A stretch of 64,000 nt of DNA from Methylocystis sp. L43. Its GTDB lineage: Bacteria; Pseudomonadota; Alphaproteobacteria; Rhizobiales; Beijerinckiaceae. Made by a program: the position numbers and the translations under genes. Shown piece after piece: positions 57,505 to 64,000 of this stretch. The stretch is taken from contig NZ_JADNRA010000032.1 in NCBI RefSeq assembly GCF_015709525.1, positions 62,001 through 126,000 of the forward strand. The letters are read 5' to 3'. Position 1 is the stretch's first letter; the number at the start of each line of letters is the position of its first letter. Below the pieces are notes generated by a model. The model was given only the letters and a program-made list of their open reading frames with translations, searched no databases and had not been told where the DNA came from.

Positions 57505-58176
57505 CGAGACGAAGGCGGCGCGGGAATCGAGGCCCGCCCGGATCATGCCGCCAAGTTGATGCGGCCCGCGGATCAGCTCGCGGGCGACGCCGAGGGCATG
57601 AATGTCGCCCTCAGGCGTCAGCGCTTTAGCGACGAGCGGCGGCAGCGCGCGCGCCGCCGGATCGCTGATCGCGCGCAGCGCGACGAAAGGAATGTCGCGC
57701 CGCCGCGAGAATTCTTCGGCCAGATGCGATTCCATGTCGACCGCCACCGCTTGCGCGCCTTCGCGCAGCGCCGCCTTGGCGCCCGGGTTCATCGCCGGCT
57801 GATCGACGCCGATGATGGCCCCCGGCGCAACCTTGCAGCCGGCGGCGGCCGCGCCTTTCATCAGCACTGACGAGAGCCGCGAATGGGTGTCGCGCCGCGC
57901 GTCGCCCCCGACGATGGCGTCGGCCACGACGACATGGCCGGGCCGCAGCGCGTAATCCAGTCCGCCAGCGAGTCCGAAGCTGACGACGGCGGAAAAATCA
58001 GTTCCGCCAAGCGCATCGAGCGCTTGCCGCAGGCGCGCGACATTCGCGCCGCTGCACAACGTCGTGACGCCTTCGCCGGCGGCGCAGGCGGCCTCGCGCT
58101 TCATGCCGACGATGACGAGTATCGGCGCGAGGGCGCTCAGTTCGGCGGTTTTTCTACGGCCTGTCGCGCGCGCCAT
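57445..58176 (-). CDS. hpnG: Hopanoid nucleoside phosphorylase HpnG
   Basis: A 243-residue member of the purine nucleoside phosphorylase family that removes adenine from adenosylhopane. Recognisable blocks are VSFGLAGGLDYALRPGHVVVAD, AVAVDMESHLAEEFSRRRDIPFVALRAISDPA and the C-terminal arginine/leucine-rich tail. It lies 45 bp downstream of shc on the same strand and overlaps the end of hpnH on the other. Confidence 0.9.
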   Translation of the reverse strand: MARATGRRKTAELSALAPILVIVGMKREAACAAGEGVTTLCSGANVARLRQALDALGGTDFSAVVSFGLAGGLDYALRPGHVVVADAIVGGDARRDTHSRLSSVLMKGAAAAGCKVAPGAIIGVDQPAMNPGAKAALREGAQAVAVDMESHLAEEFSRRRDIPFVALRAISDPAARALPPLVAKALTPEGDIHALGVARELIRGPHQLGGMIRAGLDSRAAFVSLSRCGPLLGPLLRLVLADL

Positions 58177-58221
58177 TGCTCCTCCGGCCGAGGCCGTATC
58201 AGCTTCATCGAAAAGATGCTT

Positions 58222-60195
58222 CTAGAGCCCGACCTGCACGCGCTTGCTGTTGGCGCGCCTCAAATTGCGATAGCGCGCGAGCGCCCAGAGCGGGAAGAAT
58301 TTTCCATAGCCATGATAGCGCAGATAGAAGACGCGCGGAAAACCCGTGGCGGTGAAACGCGCCTCATTCCATAGGCCGGCGTCGTTCTGCGTCGATTGCA
58401 GATAGGCGATTCCCCGCGCGACCGCCGGATGGTCGACGTCGCCCGCCGCCATCAGCCCGAGCAGCGCCCAGGCGGTTTGCGAGGCGGTCGACGGGGATTT
58501 TTCATAGCCCTTGTAATCGAGCTTGTAGCTCGCGAGGTCTTCGCCCCAGCCGCCATCCTCGTTCTGGATCGCCACGAGCCAGGCGACGGCGCGCCGGTAA
58601 GCGTCATGGTCATGCGGCAGGCCGACGGCGTTGAGCGCGCACAGCGTCGACCAGGTTCCGTAGATGTAATTCGCGCCCCAGCGGCCGAACCAGCTGCCGT
58701 CCTTTTCCTGTTCTTTGAGCAGGTAATCGACGCCGCGCTTGAGACATTCGCTCGAGTCGATCGTATCGCCGAGCTGCGCCAGCATCGACACGCAGCGCGC
58801 GGAGACGTCCGCCGTCGGCGGATCGAGCAGCGCGCCGTGATCGGCGAAGGGGATGTGGTTCAAATAGTGGCATGTGTTGTCGGCGTCGAAGGCGCCCCAG
58901 CCGCCGTTCTTCGACTGCATGCCGATGATCCATTCCTTGGCGCGGGCGATGCGCTCGTCATAGGGACGCGACGCGTCATTCGCCGTAAGGCGATCCATCG
59001 CCGTCACGACGACGGCCGTATCGTCGACGTCTGGGTAATAGGCGTTGGCGTATTGAAACGCCCAGCCGCCGGGCCGAACGTCGGGCCGCTGCGCCGCCCA
59101 GTCGCCCTTGACGTCGAGCACCTGCAAGGGCGCGAGCCATTCGCAGGCCTGGCGCGCCTGTTCGCGCGCGTCTTCGTCGCCGGTCTCGAGCAGCGTGTGC
59201 GCCGTCAGACAGGTGTCCCACACCGGCGAAACGCAGGGCTGGCAATAGATTTCCGCATCATGCACGACGAGCAGCCGTTCGATCGCCTCGCGCGCCTGTT
59301 TCTTACGCTCGTCGCCGTCCGGCACGCCGAGCACGTCATACATCAGCAGGCTGTTGACGATGGACGGAAAGATGCCGCCCAGTCCGTCGACGCCATTGAG
59401 ACGTTCGGTCGTCCATGTCATGGCGAGTTCGATCGAGCGCTCGCGCGGGCCGCTGGGCATATGCGGCTCGATCAAACGCAGAAGCTTGTCGATCTGCCCG
59501 AAAATATTCGCCCAGGGCCAGGTCTGGTGTTCGCCCTTGGGCCACACCTTCACCTCGTCCGGCGGCGTCGTGAAGAGTTCGGCGATGTGAATGTTCCTGG
59601 GGTTTTTCGCCCGCGGCTTTTTCGTCATCAGCACCAGCATCGGCACGAGAACGGTGCGGCCCCAATAGGAAATCTTATCGAGGTGGAAGGGAAACCACTT
59701 CGGCAGCAGCATGATTTCGACCGGCATCACCGGCACGCCGCGCCACGGGATTTCGCCGTAAAGCGCCAGCAGCGCGCGCGTAAAAACATTGCTCTTGGCG
59801 GCGCCGCCATAGGCGAGGATCGCCGCGCGCGCGCGCGCCATATGCGGCGCGTCGACATCGTCGCCGATCATTTTGAGCGCGAAATACGCTTTCACGCTGG
59901 AGCTGATGTGGAAAGGCCCGTCTTGATAGAGCGGCCAGCCGCCGTGATCGCCCTGACAGCGGCGCAGATAAACCGCGATCTTGCGCTCGAGTTCCGCGTC
60001 GACCGGCTCGGCGCGGAAATGGCGCATCAGCACATATTCAGCCGAGAGGCTGGTGTCGGCTTCGAGCTCGAAGCAGAAATGGCCATCGCCTTTGCCGAGC
60101 GACAGAAGCGCGCGCTTGGCGTTCTGAATGCTCGTCTCCAGCGCTTCGGTGGAAACGGCGGTGAAGTTAGCGTCAATACGCGCGGCGACGTTCAT
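58222..60195 (-). CDS. shc: Squalene-hopene cyclase
   Basis: A 657-residue triterpene cyclase that folds squalene into hopene and hopanol at the cytoplasmic membrane. The catalytic DxDD motif is YYPDVDDTAVVVTAMD near residue 390. Several QW repeats are present, for example MQSKNGGWGAFD, QEKDGSWFGRW and IQNEDGGWGED. Length is normal. It is the second gene of an apparent operon led by an XRE regulator 21 bp upstream and followed by hpnG. Confidence 0.96.
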   Translation of the reverse strand: MNVAARIDANFTAVSTEALETSIQNAKRALLSLGKGDGHFCFELEADTSLSAEYVLMRHFRAEPVDAELERKIAVYLRRCQGDHGGWPLYQDGPFHISSSVKAYFALKMIGDDVDAPHMARARAAILAYGGAAKSNVFTRALLALYGEIPWRGVPVMPVEIMLLPKWFPFHLDKISYWGRTVLVPMLVLMTKKPRAKNPRNIHIAELFTTPPDEVKVWPKGEHQTWPWANIFGQIDKLLRLIEPHMPSGPRERSIELAMTWTTERLNGVDGLGGIFPSIVNSLLMYDVLGVPDGDERKKQAREAIERLLVVHDAEIYCQPCVSPVWDTCLTAHTLLETGDEDAREQARQACEWLAPLQVLDVKGDWAAQRPDVRPGGWAFQYANAYYPDVDDTAVVVTAMDRLTANDASRPYDERIARAKEWIIGMQSKNGGWGAFDADNTCHYLNHIPFADHGALLDPPTADVSARCVSMLAQLGDTIDSSECLKRGVDYLLKEQEKDGSWFGRWGANYIYGTWSTLCALNAVGLPHDHDAYRRAVAWLVAIQNEDGGWGEDLASYKLDYKGYEKSPSTASQTAWALLGLMAAGDVDHPAVARGIAYLQSTQNDAGLWNEARFTATGFPRVFYLRYHGYGKFFPLWALARYRNLRRANSKRVQVGL

Positions 60196-60216
60196 TGCAA
60201 TCCTTTGTATGTGCGG

Positions 60217-60537
60217 TCACGCGATGCTGAGCGTCGCGAACTTCGCCGACTCATGATGCGGCTTCACGACGATCTCGACGTCCTGCCCCAAGGCGACGAG
60301 AAATCGCATGAGACGTTCCAGCGAAAACTGCCGGAAATCGCCGTGCAGCAGCTTCGACACGTCCGGCTGCTTCACGCCGAAGAGCTTCGCGGCTTGCACC
60401 TGCTTCAACCCGCGCTCCTTGAGCAGCGCTTCGATCTTGCGAACGAGCTGCGCCTTGAGGAGGTGGTCGTCGGGCGCCGCCTTGGCGGCGGGAGAGTCTT
60501 CGGTCATTTCGGATTGGGGAATGTAGTTGACGCACAC
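60217..60537 (-). CDS. XRE-type HTH regulator preceding shc
   Basis: A 106-residue protein with one helix-turn-helix of the XRE class: KQVQAAKLFGVKQPDVSKLLHG, followed by FSLERLMRFLVALGQDVEIVVKP, typical of COG5606-like antitoxin or regulator proteins. The start may be the GTG at 60537 or the ATG at 60507. No toxin gene is present on either side. It is co-directional with shc and only 21 bp from it. An 18-bp inverted repeat lies just upstream, so self-regulation and control of the hopanoid genes is a reasonable inference. Confidence 0.82.
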   Translation of the reverse strand: MCVNYIPQSEMTEDSPAAKAAPDDHLLKAQLVRKIEALLKERGLKQVQAAKLFGVKQPDVSKLLHGDFRQFSLERLMRFLVALGQDVEIVVKPHHESAKFATLSIA

Positions 60538-60558
60538 TTCGCGCCGATCTGCGTGAGC

Positions 60559-60576
60559 TATAGTGAAATAACTATA
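60559..60576. promoter_or_regulatory. Inverted repeat, probable operator of the XRE gene
   Basis: TATAGT, six bases (GAAATA), ACTATA form a perfect 6-bp inverted repeat. It is in the divergent gap between the XRE gene and a Rieske gene and is AT-rich compared with its surroundings. The half-site TATAGT also resembles a -10 box. Confidence 0.55.
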
Positions 60577-60670
60577 TCGTCAAGTCGCGTCTGGCTCATC
60601 GATTGCTACAGGGGCGGGTGAGGGCGCCTGGCGCCGGCGTGGCGCGCGACTTTGTCCGAAAGGTGAGCCG

Positions 60671-61042
60671 ATGGACGAACTCTATGTGATTTGTCGGACA
60701 GACGAGATCGAGGACTCCGAGGCGACGGGATTCGTCCTGATGCGCGCCGAGGCGAGCGGCGACGCCGCCCCCTATCCGATCCTGATCACGCGCAAGGGCA
60801 ACAACTTCTATGGCTTTGAGAACGCCTGCCCGCATGAAGGCGAGCGGCTCGACGTCAATCCCGGCCAGTTCATGGACGAGGAAGGCAATTTCCTCGAATG
60901 CGGCAGGCATCATGCGCAGTTCGACATCGACACCGGCCACTGCTTCATCGGCCCTTGTCAGGGTCAACGGCTGACGCCGATCAAACTCGTCGTCGACGAG
61001 GGCGACGTCTGCCTCACCGGCGTTCTGCTCGCCGAAGAATGA
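60671..61042 (+). CDS. Small Rieske [2Fe-2S] protein
   Basis: A 123-residue soluble Rieske-domain protein. Cluster ligands are C53/H55 in NACPHEGERL and C77/H80 in LECGRHHAQFD. The insertion between the motifs (NPGQFMDEEGN) makes the spacing of 22 residues. No signal peptide, so it is cytoplasmic, probably an electron carrier or oxygenase ferredoxin. It is 10 bp upstream of an unknown gene, likely its partner. Confidence 0.88.
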   Translation: MDELYVICRTDEIEDSEATGFVLMRAEASGDAAPYPILITRKGNNFYGFENACPHEGERLDVNPGQFMDEEGNFLECGRHHAQFDIDTGHCFIGPCQGQRLTPIKLVVDEGDVCLTGVLLAEE

Positions 61043-61052
61043 AAGGCGCTCT

Positions 61053-61805
61053 ATGACCGATATGGCGGAACTGCAAAAGCGTAAGCAACCGCTCAATCTC
61101 GCGATCGTGCACGTCGACCCCGACGCTTTCATCGCGAATTATGTGCCGTGGCTCGAGATCACGAGTTTCATCACGGCGCTGCGCGCGGGCGACGTCGAGG
61201 TCCCCGCCGACGGCGTGACGCCGAAGCTGGCCCCGCAGCAGATCAAAGGCGCGGCGGCGGTGAATTACGGGGGAGACGCGCTCTTCGCCTTCTGCATGGC
61301 CGCGGCGCTAAAAGGCGACAAGGCCGCGGTTGAAAAGGTCGACGCGGCGCTCACCGAGCAGCTCGGCCAGGAGTATCCAGGATCGACGGCGCTGTGGAGT
61401 TTTCGTTCGCCCATCGCCTCGCCGATGAGCCTTGAAGATCATGTCGGACAGGCCGCGCAGAAAATGCTTGCTGGCGACATCCCGCCGCCGCCCTTGCGCG
61501 CGCGCGAGAACTGGAACGCCGGCCTGCGCTTCTTCGAAAAGGCGCGCAAATCGAATTTCGTGCATGAAATCGTCTATCCGCTGGCGTTGTGGACGCGCGC
61601 CAAATGGACCGAGACCCTGGAGAAGGGCGTCGCCTTCATGGCGCATATCGAGGACAGCGTGCCGGTGTTGCAGGAATGCCTCGCCGAGACGCGCAATGAT
61701 CAGGCTTTCATCGCCAATATGCTGCTGAAGATGGCCCCGGCGATCGAGACCGATCTCACGGACGAGATGCAGGGCTTCCTGCGTTCGCTGTCGCGGCGGG
61801 TGTAG
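61053..61805 (+). CDS. Unknown protein paired with the Rieske protein
   Basis: A 250-residue soluble protein, mostly helical. Conserved-looking stretches include LNLAIVHVDPDAFIANYVPWLEI and YPLALWTRAKWTETLEKGVAFM. I do not recognise the family and see no metal motif. Its start is 10 bp after the Rieske stop, so the two are almost certainly co-transcribed; the partner could be an oxidoreductase component, but that is inference. Confidence 0.7.
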   Translation: MTDMAELQKRKQPLNLAIVHVDPDAFIANYVPWLEITSFITALRAGDVEVPADGVTPKLAPQQIKGAAAVNYGGDALFAFCMAAALKGDKAAVEKVDAALTEQLGQEYPGSTALWSFRSPIASPMSLEDHVGQAAQKMLAGDIPPPPLRARENWNAGLRFFEKARKSNFVHEIVYPLALWTRAKWTETLEKGVAFMAHIEDSVPVLQECLAETRNDQAFIANMLLKMAPAIETDLTDEMQGFLRSLSRRV

Positions 61806-61925
61806 GCCGCGCCATGGCGCCGCGACGATGCGCCATTTTAAAAATTGCCGATGTTTTCGCCGGGCGAAACGAAGTCTTAACCATCGGCCGCCGATGGTCG
61901 TTCGAACGGAGCGAGAGGAGTGAGC

Positions 61926-62567
61926 ATGGCTACGAACACGCAAGGCGAACGCGCACTGGCTGACCTCGAGGCCGGTAAGTTTTCTTTCCCGATGGTCGAC
62001 TCCATCAGGGATCATGTGAATCAGCTCGACGCCGAGCTGCAACGCGTCAGGACGGAGCTGCAGCGCGTCAATTCGCTGCATGAGGGCGCCGTCAACCAGC
62101 TCAGGCAGCAGGAGTTTACGATCCTGCGGCTCGAAGGAGAGCTGCGCAAGCTGAACGCGAGGCTCTACGCCCTGCTGAAGGCCAATGTTCTGACGGAGGC
62201 CGCCCTGCGCGAAACGAAGCGCGGCGCCGCGAAATTCGTCGAACTTCTCCCCGTCGCGCGCAAGCATGCCGAGGAAGGGTCGAAGGCGGCGCTGGCCTAT
62301 CTCTCGACGATTGATCTTCAGGCCAAAGTCGAGGCGGTGAAGACGCATCCGCTGACGGAGAAGACGCTCGCCTGGCTGGCGAATCTCGATCTGCGCGCCG
62401 AGTGGACGAAGCTGAAGACGCATCCACTGACGACAAAGGCCGTCAGCGAGCTGCAGTCGGCCCTTCTCAAGGCGAAGGAGAATCTGCCGGTCGTGCAGAA
62501 GCGGATCGCCGCGCTCGTTGAAAAGGCGTCGGCTTATATTGCCGAGCTGCAAAAGAAGGCTGCGTAA
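61926..62567 (+). CDS. Coiled-coil protein with internal THPLT repeats
   Basis: A 213-residue protein from the ATG at 61926 behind GAGAGGAGTG. Residues 25-90 are a strong coiled coil (LDAELQRVRTELQRVNSLHE). An internal duplication follows: DLQAKVEAVKTHPLTEKTL and DLRAEWTKLKTHPLTTKAV, spaced about 29 residues apart. The C-terminus is helical and lysine-rich. No family recognised; no signal peptide. Confidence 0.72.
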   Translation: MATNTQGERALADLEAGKFSFPMVDSIRDHVNQLDAELQRVRTELQRVNSLHEGAVNQLRQQEFTILRLEGELRKLNARLYALLKANVLTEAALRETKRGAAKFVELLPVARKHAEEGSKAALAYLSTIDLQAKVEAVKTHPLTEKTLAWLANLDLRAEWTKLKTHPLTTKAVSELQSALLKAKENLPVVQKRIAALVEKASAYIAELQKKAA

Positions 62568-62697
62568 ACCCGACGCGGGGCAGGGCGCAAAGCTGCGCCC
62601 GTCCTCTGCGCATACCGTCCCTGCGCGACCGGACGGGCGCGGGACTTCCGTTGCGTCTACCTGAGCGCAAGTCTGTGCGTGCGACGGGAGTTCGCAA

Positions 62698-63042
62698 TCA
62701 CGCCGGCGCCGATGTGCGCGCCGGCTTGACCGGTCCGACATCGACCTGAATCTCATCGCCCTCGACGCGAAGCGCATAGGGGTGGAGCGTATTGCGGACG
62801 AGATGCGTCACGCATTTGCCGCTTGTGCTGTCGAACCCCCATTGGTGGTGCGGACAGGTGACGGTCTGGCCGTTAAAGGTCGCTTCGCTCAACGGCATGT
62901 CCGCATGCGGACAGCGCCCGCGATAGGCCTTGAGTTCGCCGCCGGTCGGCCAGACCAGAAGCACGCTCTTTTTGCCGGCGTGAAAGAGGCCCATGCCGCC
63001 TTCGCCCACGGCGCTGGTGTTACAGATCGCGGTGAACGCCAT
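62698..63042 (-). CDS. Rieske ferredoxin (monooxygenase-type)
   Basis: A 114-residue soluble Rieske ferredoxin. Ligands are C44/H46 in RCPHADMPLS and C63/H66 in TCPHHQWGFD, the spacing of ferredoxins serving diiron monooxygenases or ring-hydroxylating dioxygenases. No oxygenase is nearby. It is unrelated in detail to the Rieske protein at 60671. Confidence 0.88.
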   Translation of the reverse strand: MAFTAICNTSAVGEGGMGLFHAGKKSVLLVWPTGGELKAYRGRCPHADMPLSEATFNGQTVTCPHHQWGFDSTSGKCVTHLVRNTLHPYALRVEGDEIQVDVGPVKPARTSAPA

Positions 63043-63156
63043 CGGGATCGCCTTTAAGATTCAACATTGACAGGCGATAGCAAGTTACGGACCAGCGACG
63101 GCCTTGCACTGCGGCGACGCGCGAGGCGAAAAGACGAGGGTCTCATACGCATTTTG

Positions 63157-63245
63157 TGGTGCGGGCGGCCGGAATCGAACCGGCACAGGCCTTGCGGCCC
63201 TACGGATTTTAAGTCCGTTGCGTCTACCAGTTTCGCCACGCCCGC
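63157..63245 (-). tRNA. tRNA-Leu (anticodon UAA)
   Basis: Read on the minus strand, an 86-nt tRNA body from GCGGGCGTGG to the discriminator A (63245 to 63160), with CCA encoded at 63159-63157. The acceptor stem GCGGGCG/CGCCCGC is complete, and the T loop GGTTCGATTCC is intact. The anticodon loop CTTAAAA gives UAA, leucine. The long variable arm (GGGCCGCAAGGCCT) marks it as a class II tRNA. Confidence 0.96.
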
Positions 63246-63290
63246 GGAGCGCTCGTTTATAGGGGCGCGGACCCGACGCCGCCAAGCGGA

Positions 63291-63821
63291 TTATATGCGC
63301 CGTCTTCGCTGGCCCTCAGGCTTGGCGTCGGGCGTGCCGATCGGCGCCTGAAACGACAGTCCCGTGTCCCAGGGAAAGAAGATCCAGGTGTCCTGCGAGA
63401 CCTCGGTGACGAAGGTGTCGACCATCGGCAGGCCCTGCGGCTTGGCGTAGACGGTGGCGAAATGCGCGTTCGCCAGCATGTCGCGCACCGCCTTCGCCGT
63501 CGCGCCGGTGTCGACGAGATCGTCGATGATGAGCACTTCGGAGCTTGGCCGCCCGAGAATGGTATCGGTCAGAGGCTTGAGCACCTGGATCTCGCCCCGC
63601 TCCGTTTCCTCGTGATAGCTCGCGACGCAGACCGTTTCGATGACTCTTATGCCGAGTTCGCGCGCGACGATCGCCGCGGGCACCAGACCGCCGCGCGTCA
63701 CCGCCACAATCGCCGAGAATCCGCCGATGGCGGCGAGACGCCAGGCGAGCGCGCGCGCGTCGCGGTGAAAAATGTCCCAGGAGACCGGAAAGATCTTGTC
63801 GGACCCGTACATCAGCTTCAA
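63291..63821 (-). CDS. gpt: Xanthine phosphoribosyltransferase
   Basis: A 176-residue purine salvage enzyme that makes XMP (and GMP) from xanthine or guanine and PRPP. The PRPP-binding site is [13 protein letters not shown] at residues 96-108, with [13 protein letters not shown] upstream and DTWIFFPWD near the C-terminus as in Gpt. It lies 45 bp from the tRNA-Leu and 17 bp after the partial CinA-like gene on the same strand, so it could be co-transcribed with the latter. Confidence 0.92.
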   Translation of the reverse strand: MKLMYGSDKIFPVSWDIFHRDARALAWRLAAIGGFSAIVAVTRGGLVPAAIVARELGIRVIETVCVASYHEETERGEIQVLKPLTDTILGRPSSEVLIIDDLVDTGATAKAVRDMLANAHFATVYAKPQGLPMVDTFVTEVSQDTWIFFPWDTGLSFQAPIGTPDAKPEGQRRRRI

Positions 63822-63838
63822 GCCTCCCGATCACGCCG

Positions 63839-64000
63839 TCAGCGCGCCTTTTCCGTCGATAGCGACGCAATCATCTCGCGCGCCGCCGCCGTCGCGCGCG
63901 CCAAGAGCGCCGCGTCGCGACTGCGCAGCACAATCTGATTCCTGAATCCGGCGCTCGTAAAGGACGGATAGGAGCCGACGCTCACGCCATCATGGCCGCG
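63839..64000 (-). CDS. 3' end of a CinA-like molybdopterin-binding domain protein (partial)
   Basis: The last 53 or so codons of a gene that continues beyond the window. The visible residues include VSVGSYPSF, then GFRNQIVLRSRD, and end in a helical tail before TGA. This resembles the C-terminus of the alphaproteobacterial competence/damage-inducible protein A (molybdopterin-binding) family. The call is tentative because the MoaB-like core is outside the window. Confidence 0.6.
   Translation of the reverse strand, partial: RGHDGVSVGSYPSFTSAGFRNQIVLRSRDAALLARATAAAREMIASLSTEKAR

Noticed and set aside
60217-60537. XRE gene as antitoxin of a toxin-antitoxin pair
   Set aside because: No toxin-sized gene precedes or follows it; the upstream gap is only 133 bp and the next gene down is shc.
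58396-60621. A 741-codon plus-strand frame opposite shc and the XRE gene
   Set aside because: Antisense shadow of squalene-hopene cyclase; shc has its catalytic motif and QW repeats.
63157-63245. tRNA-Leu as an integration site for a mobile island
   Set aside because: No integrase gene, duplicated tRNA 3' end or foreign gene block is visible next to it.

Overview
The window reads as ordinary, gene-dense chromosome of a GC-rich alphaproteobacterium, most likely Rhizobiales/Hyphomicrobiales and possibly a Methylocystaceae-type methanotroph. The evidence is the compact 14-gene alphaproteobacterial nuo operon followed by birA and an RNase J gene, the ATP12 chaperone, the hopanoid genes (shc, hpnG, hpnH), a eukaryote-like ornithine decarboxylase behind a long leader, and rhizobial-style palindromic intergenic repeats. 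The genus is inference; no rRNA gene or methane monooxygenase is in view.

Layout. 0.1-7.5 kb: a short LOV blue-light photoreceptor with an SRPBCC protein, a fatty acid hydroxylase family enzyme, a secreted unknown, a sodium:solute symporter, an ExbB-TonB pair lacking ExbD, and an RluA-family pseudouridine synthase. 7.5-25.5 kb: ATP12, nuoABCDEFGHIJKLMN on one strand, then birA and RNase J. 25.5-29.3 kb: a cytosine-5 DNA methyltransferase plus Vsr cassette bracketed by two near-identical 57-bp repeats, then divergent efp and epmA. 29.4-32.9 kb: a secreted serine protease with an eight-proline tract, and typA. 32.9-36.7 kb: one large SIR2-NB-ARC-TPR gene whose base composition differs from its neighbours. 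It looks like an anti-phage STAND sensor with near-identical 40-residue repeats and is the most distinctive accessory gene here. 36.8-45 kb: RNase T2, a second RluA-family enzyme, an HI0933-type flavoprotein, a DUF411 protein, an unknown polytopic protein, a creatininase-family protein and periplasmic glucan protein OpgD. 45-51.7 kb: ornithine decarboxylase with a ~460-nt leader, GNAT, PAP2, aminopeptidase P and prmA. 51.8-56 kb: an undescribed-looking module of a small P-loop GTPase, a partner protein and a coiled-coil membrane protein. 56.3-60.5 kb: hopanoid genes, with an XRE regulator apparently leading a shc-hpnG operon. 60.7-64 kb: two small Rieske proteins, unknowns, tRNA-Leu(UAA), gpt, and the 3' end of a CinA-like gene.

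How parts fit together. The nuo block encodes the whole proton-pumping NADH dehydrogenase, and ATP12 upstream serves F1 ATPase assembly. Shc makes hopene, HpnH adds adenosine to it and HpnG removes adenine, giving C35 hopanoids. EpmA modifies EF-P, which helps ribosomes through proline runs such as the one in the neighbouring protease.

Dispersed repeats are a second theme. Family A (CCTCATCCTGAGGAG / CGTCTCGAAGGACG) lies at 9526, 38020 and 46638, including inside nuo. Family B (TAGAGC...GCTCTA) lies at 2805, 47437 and 53711 and supplies stop codons to several flanking genes. Families C and D are G/C-rich hairpins near 25541, 26887, 27448 and 50680. No insertion sequence, integrase, prophage or CRISPR array was seen.
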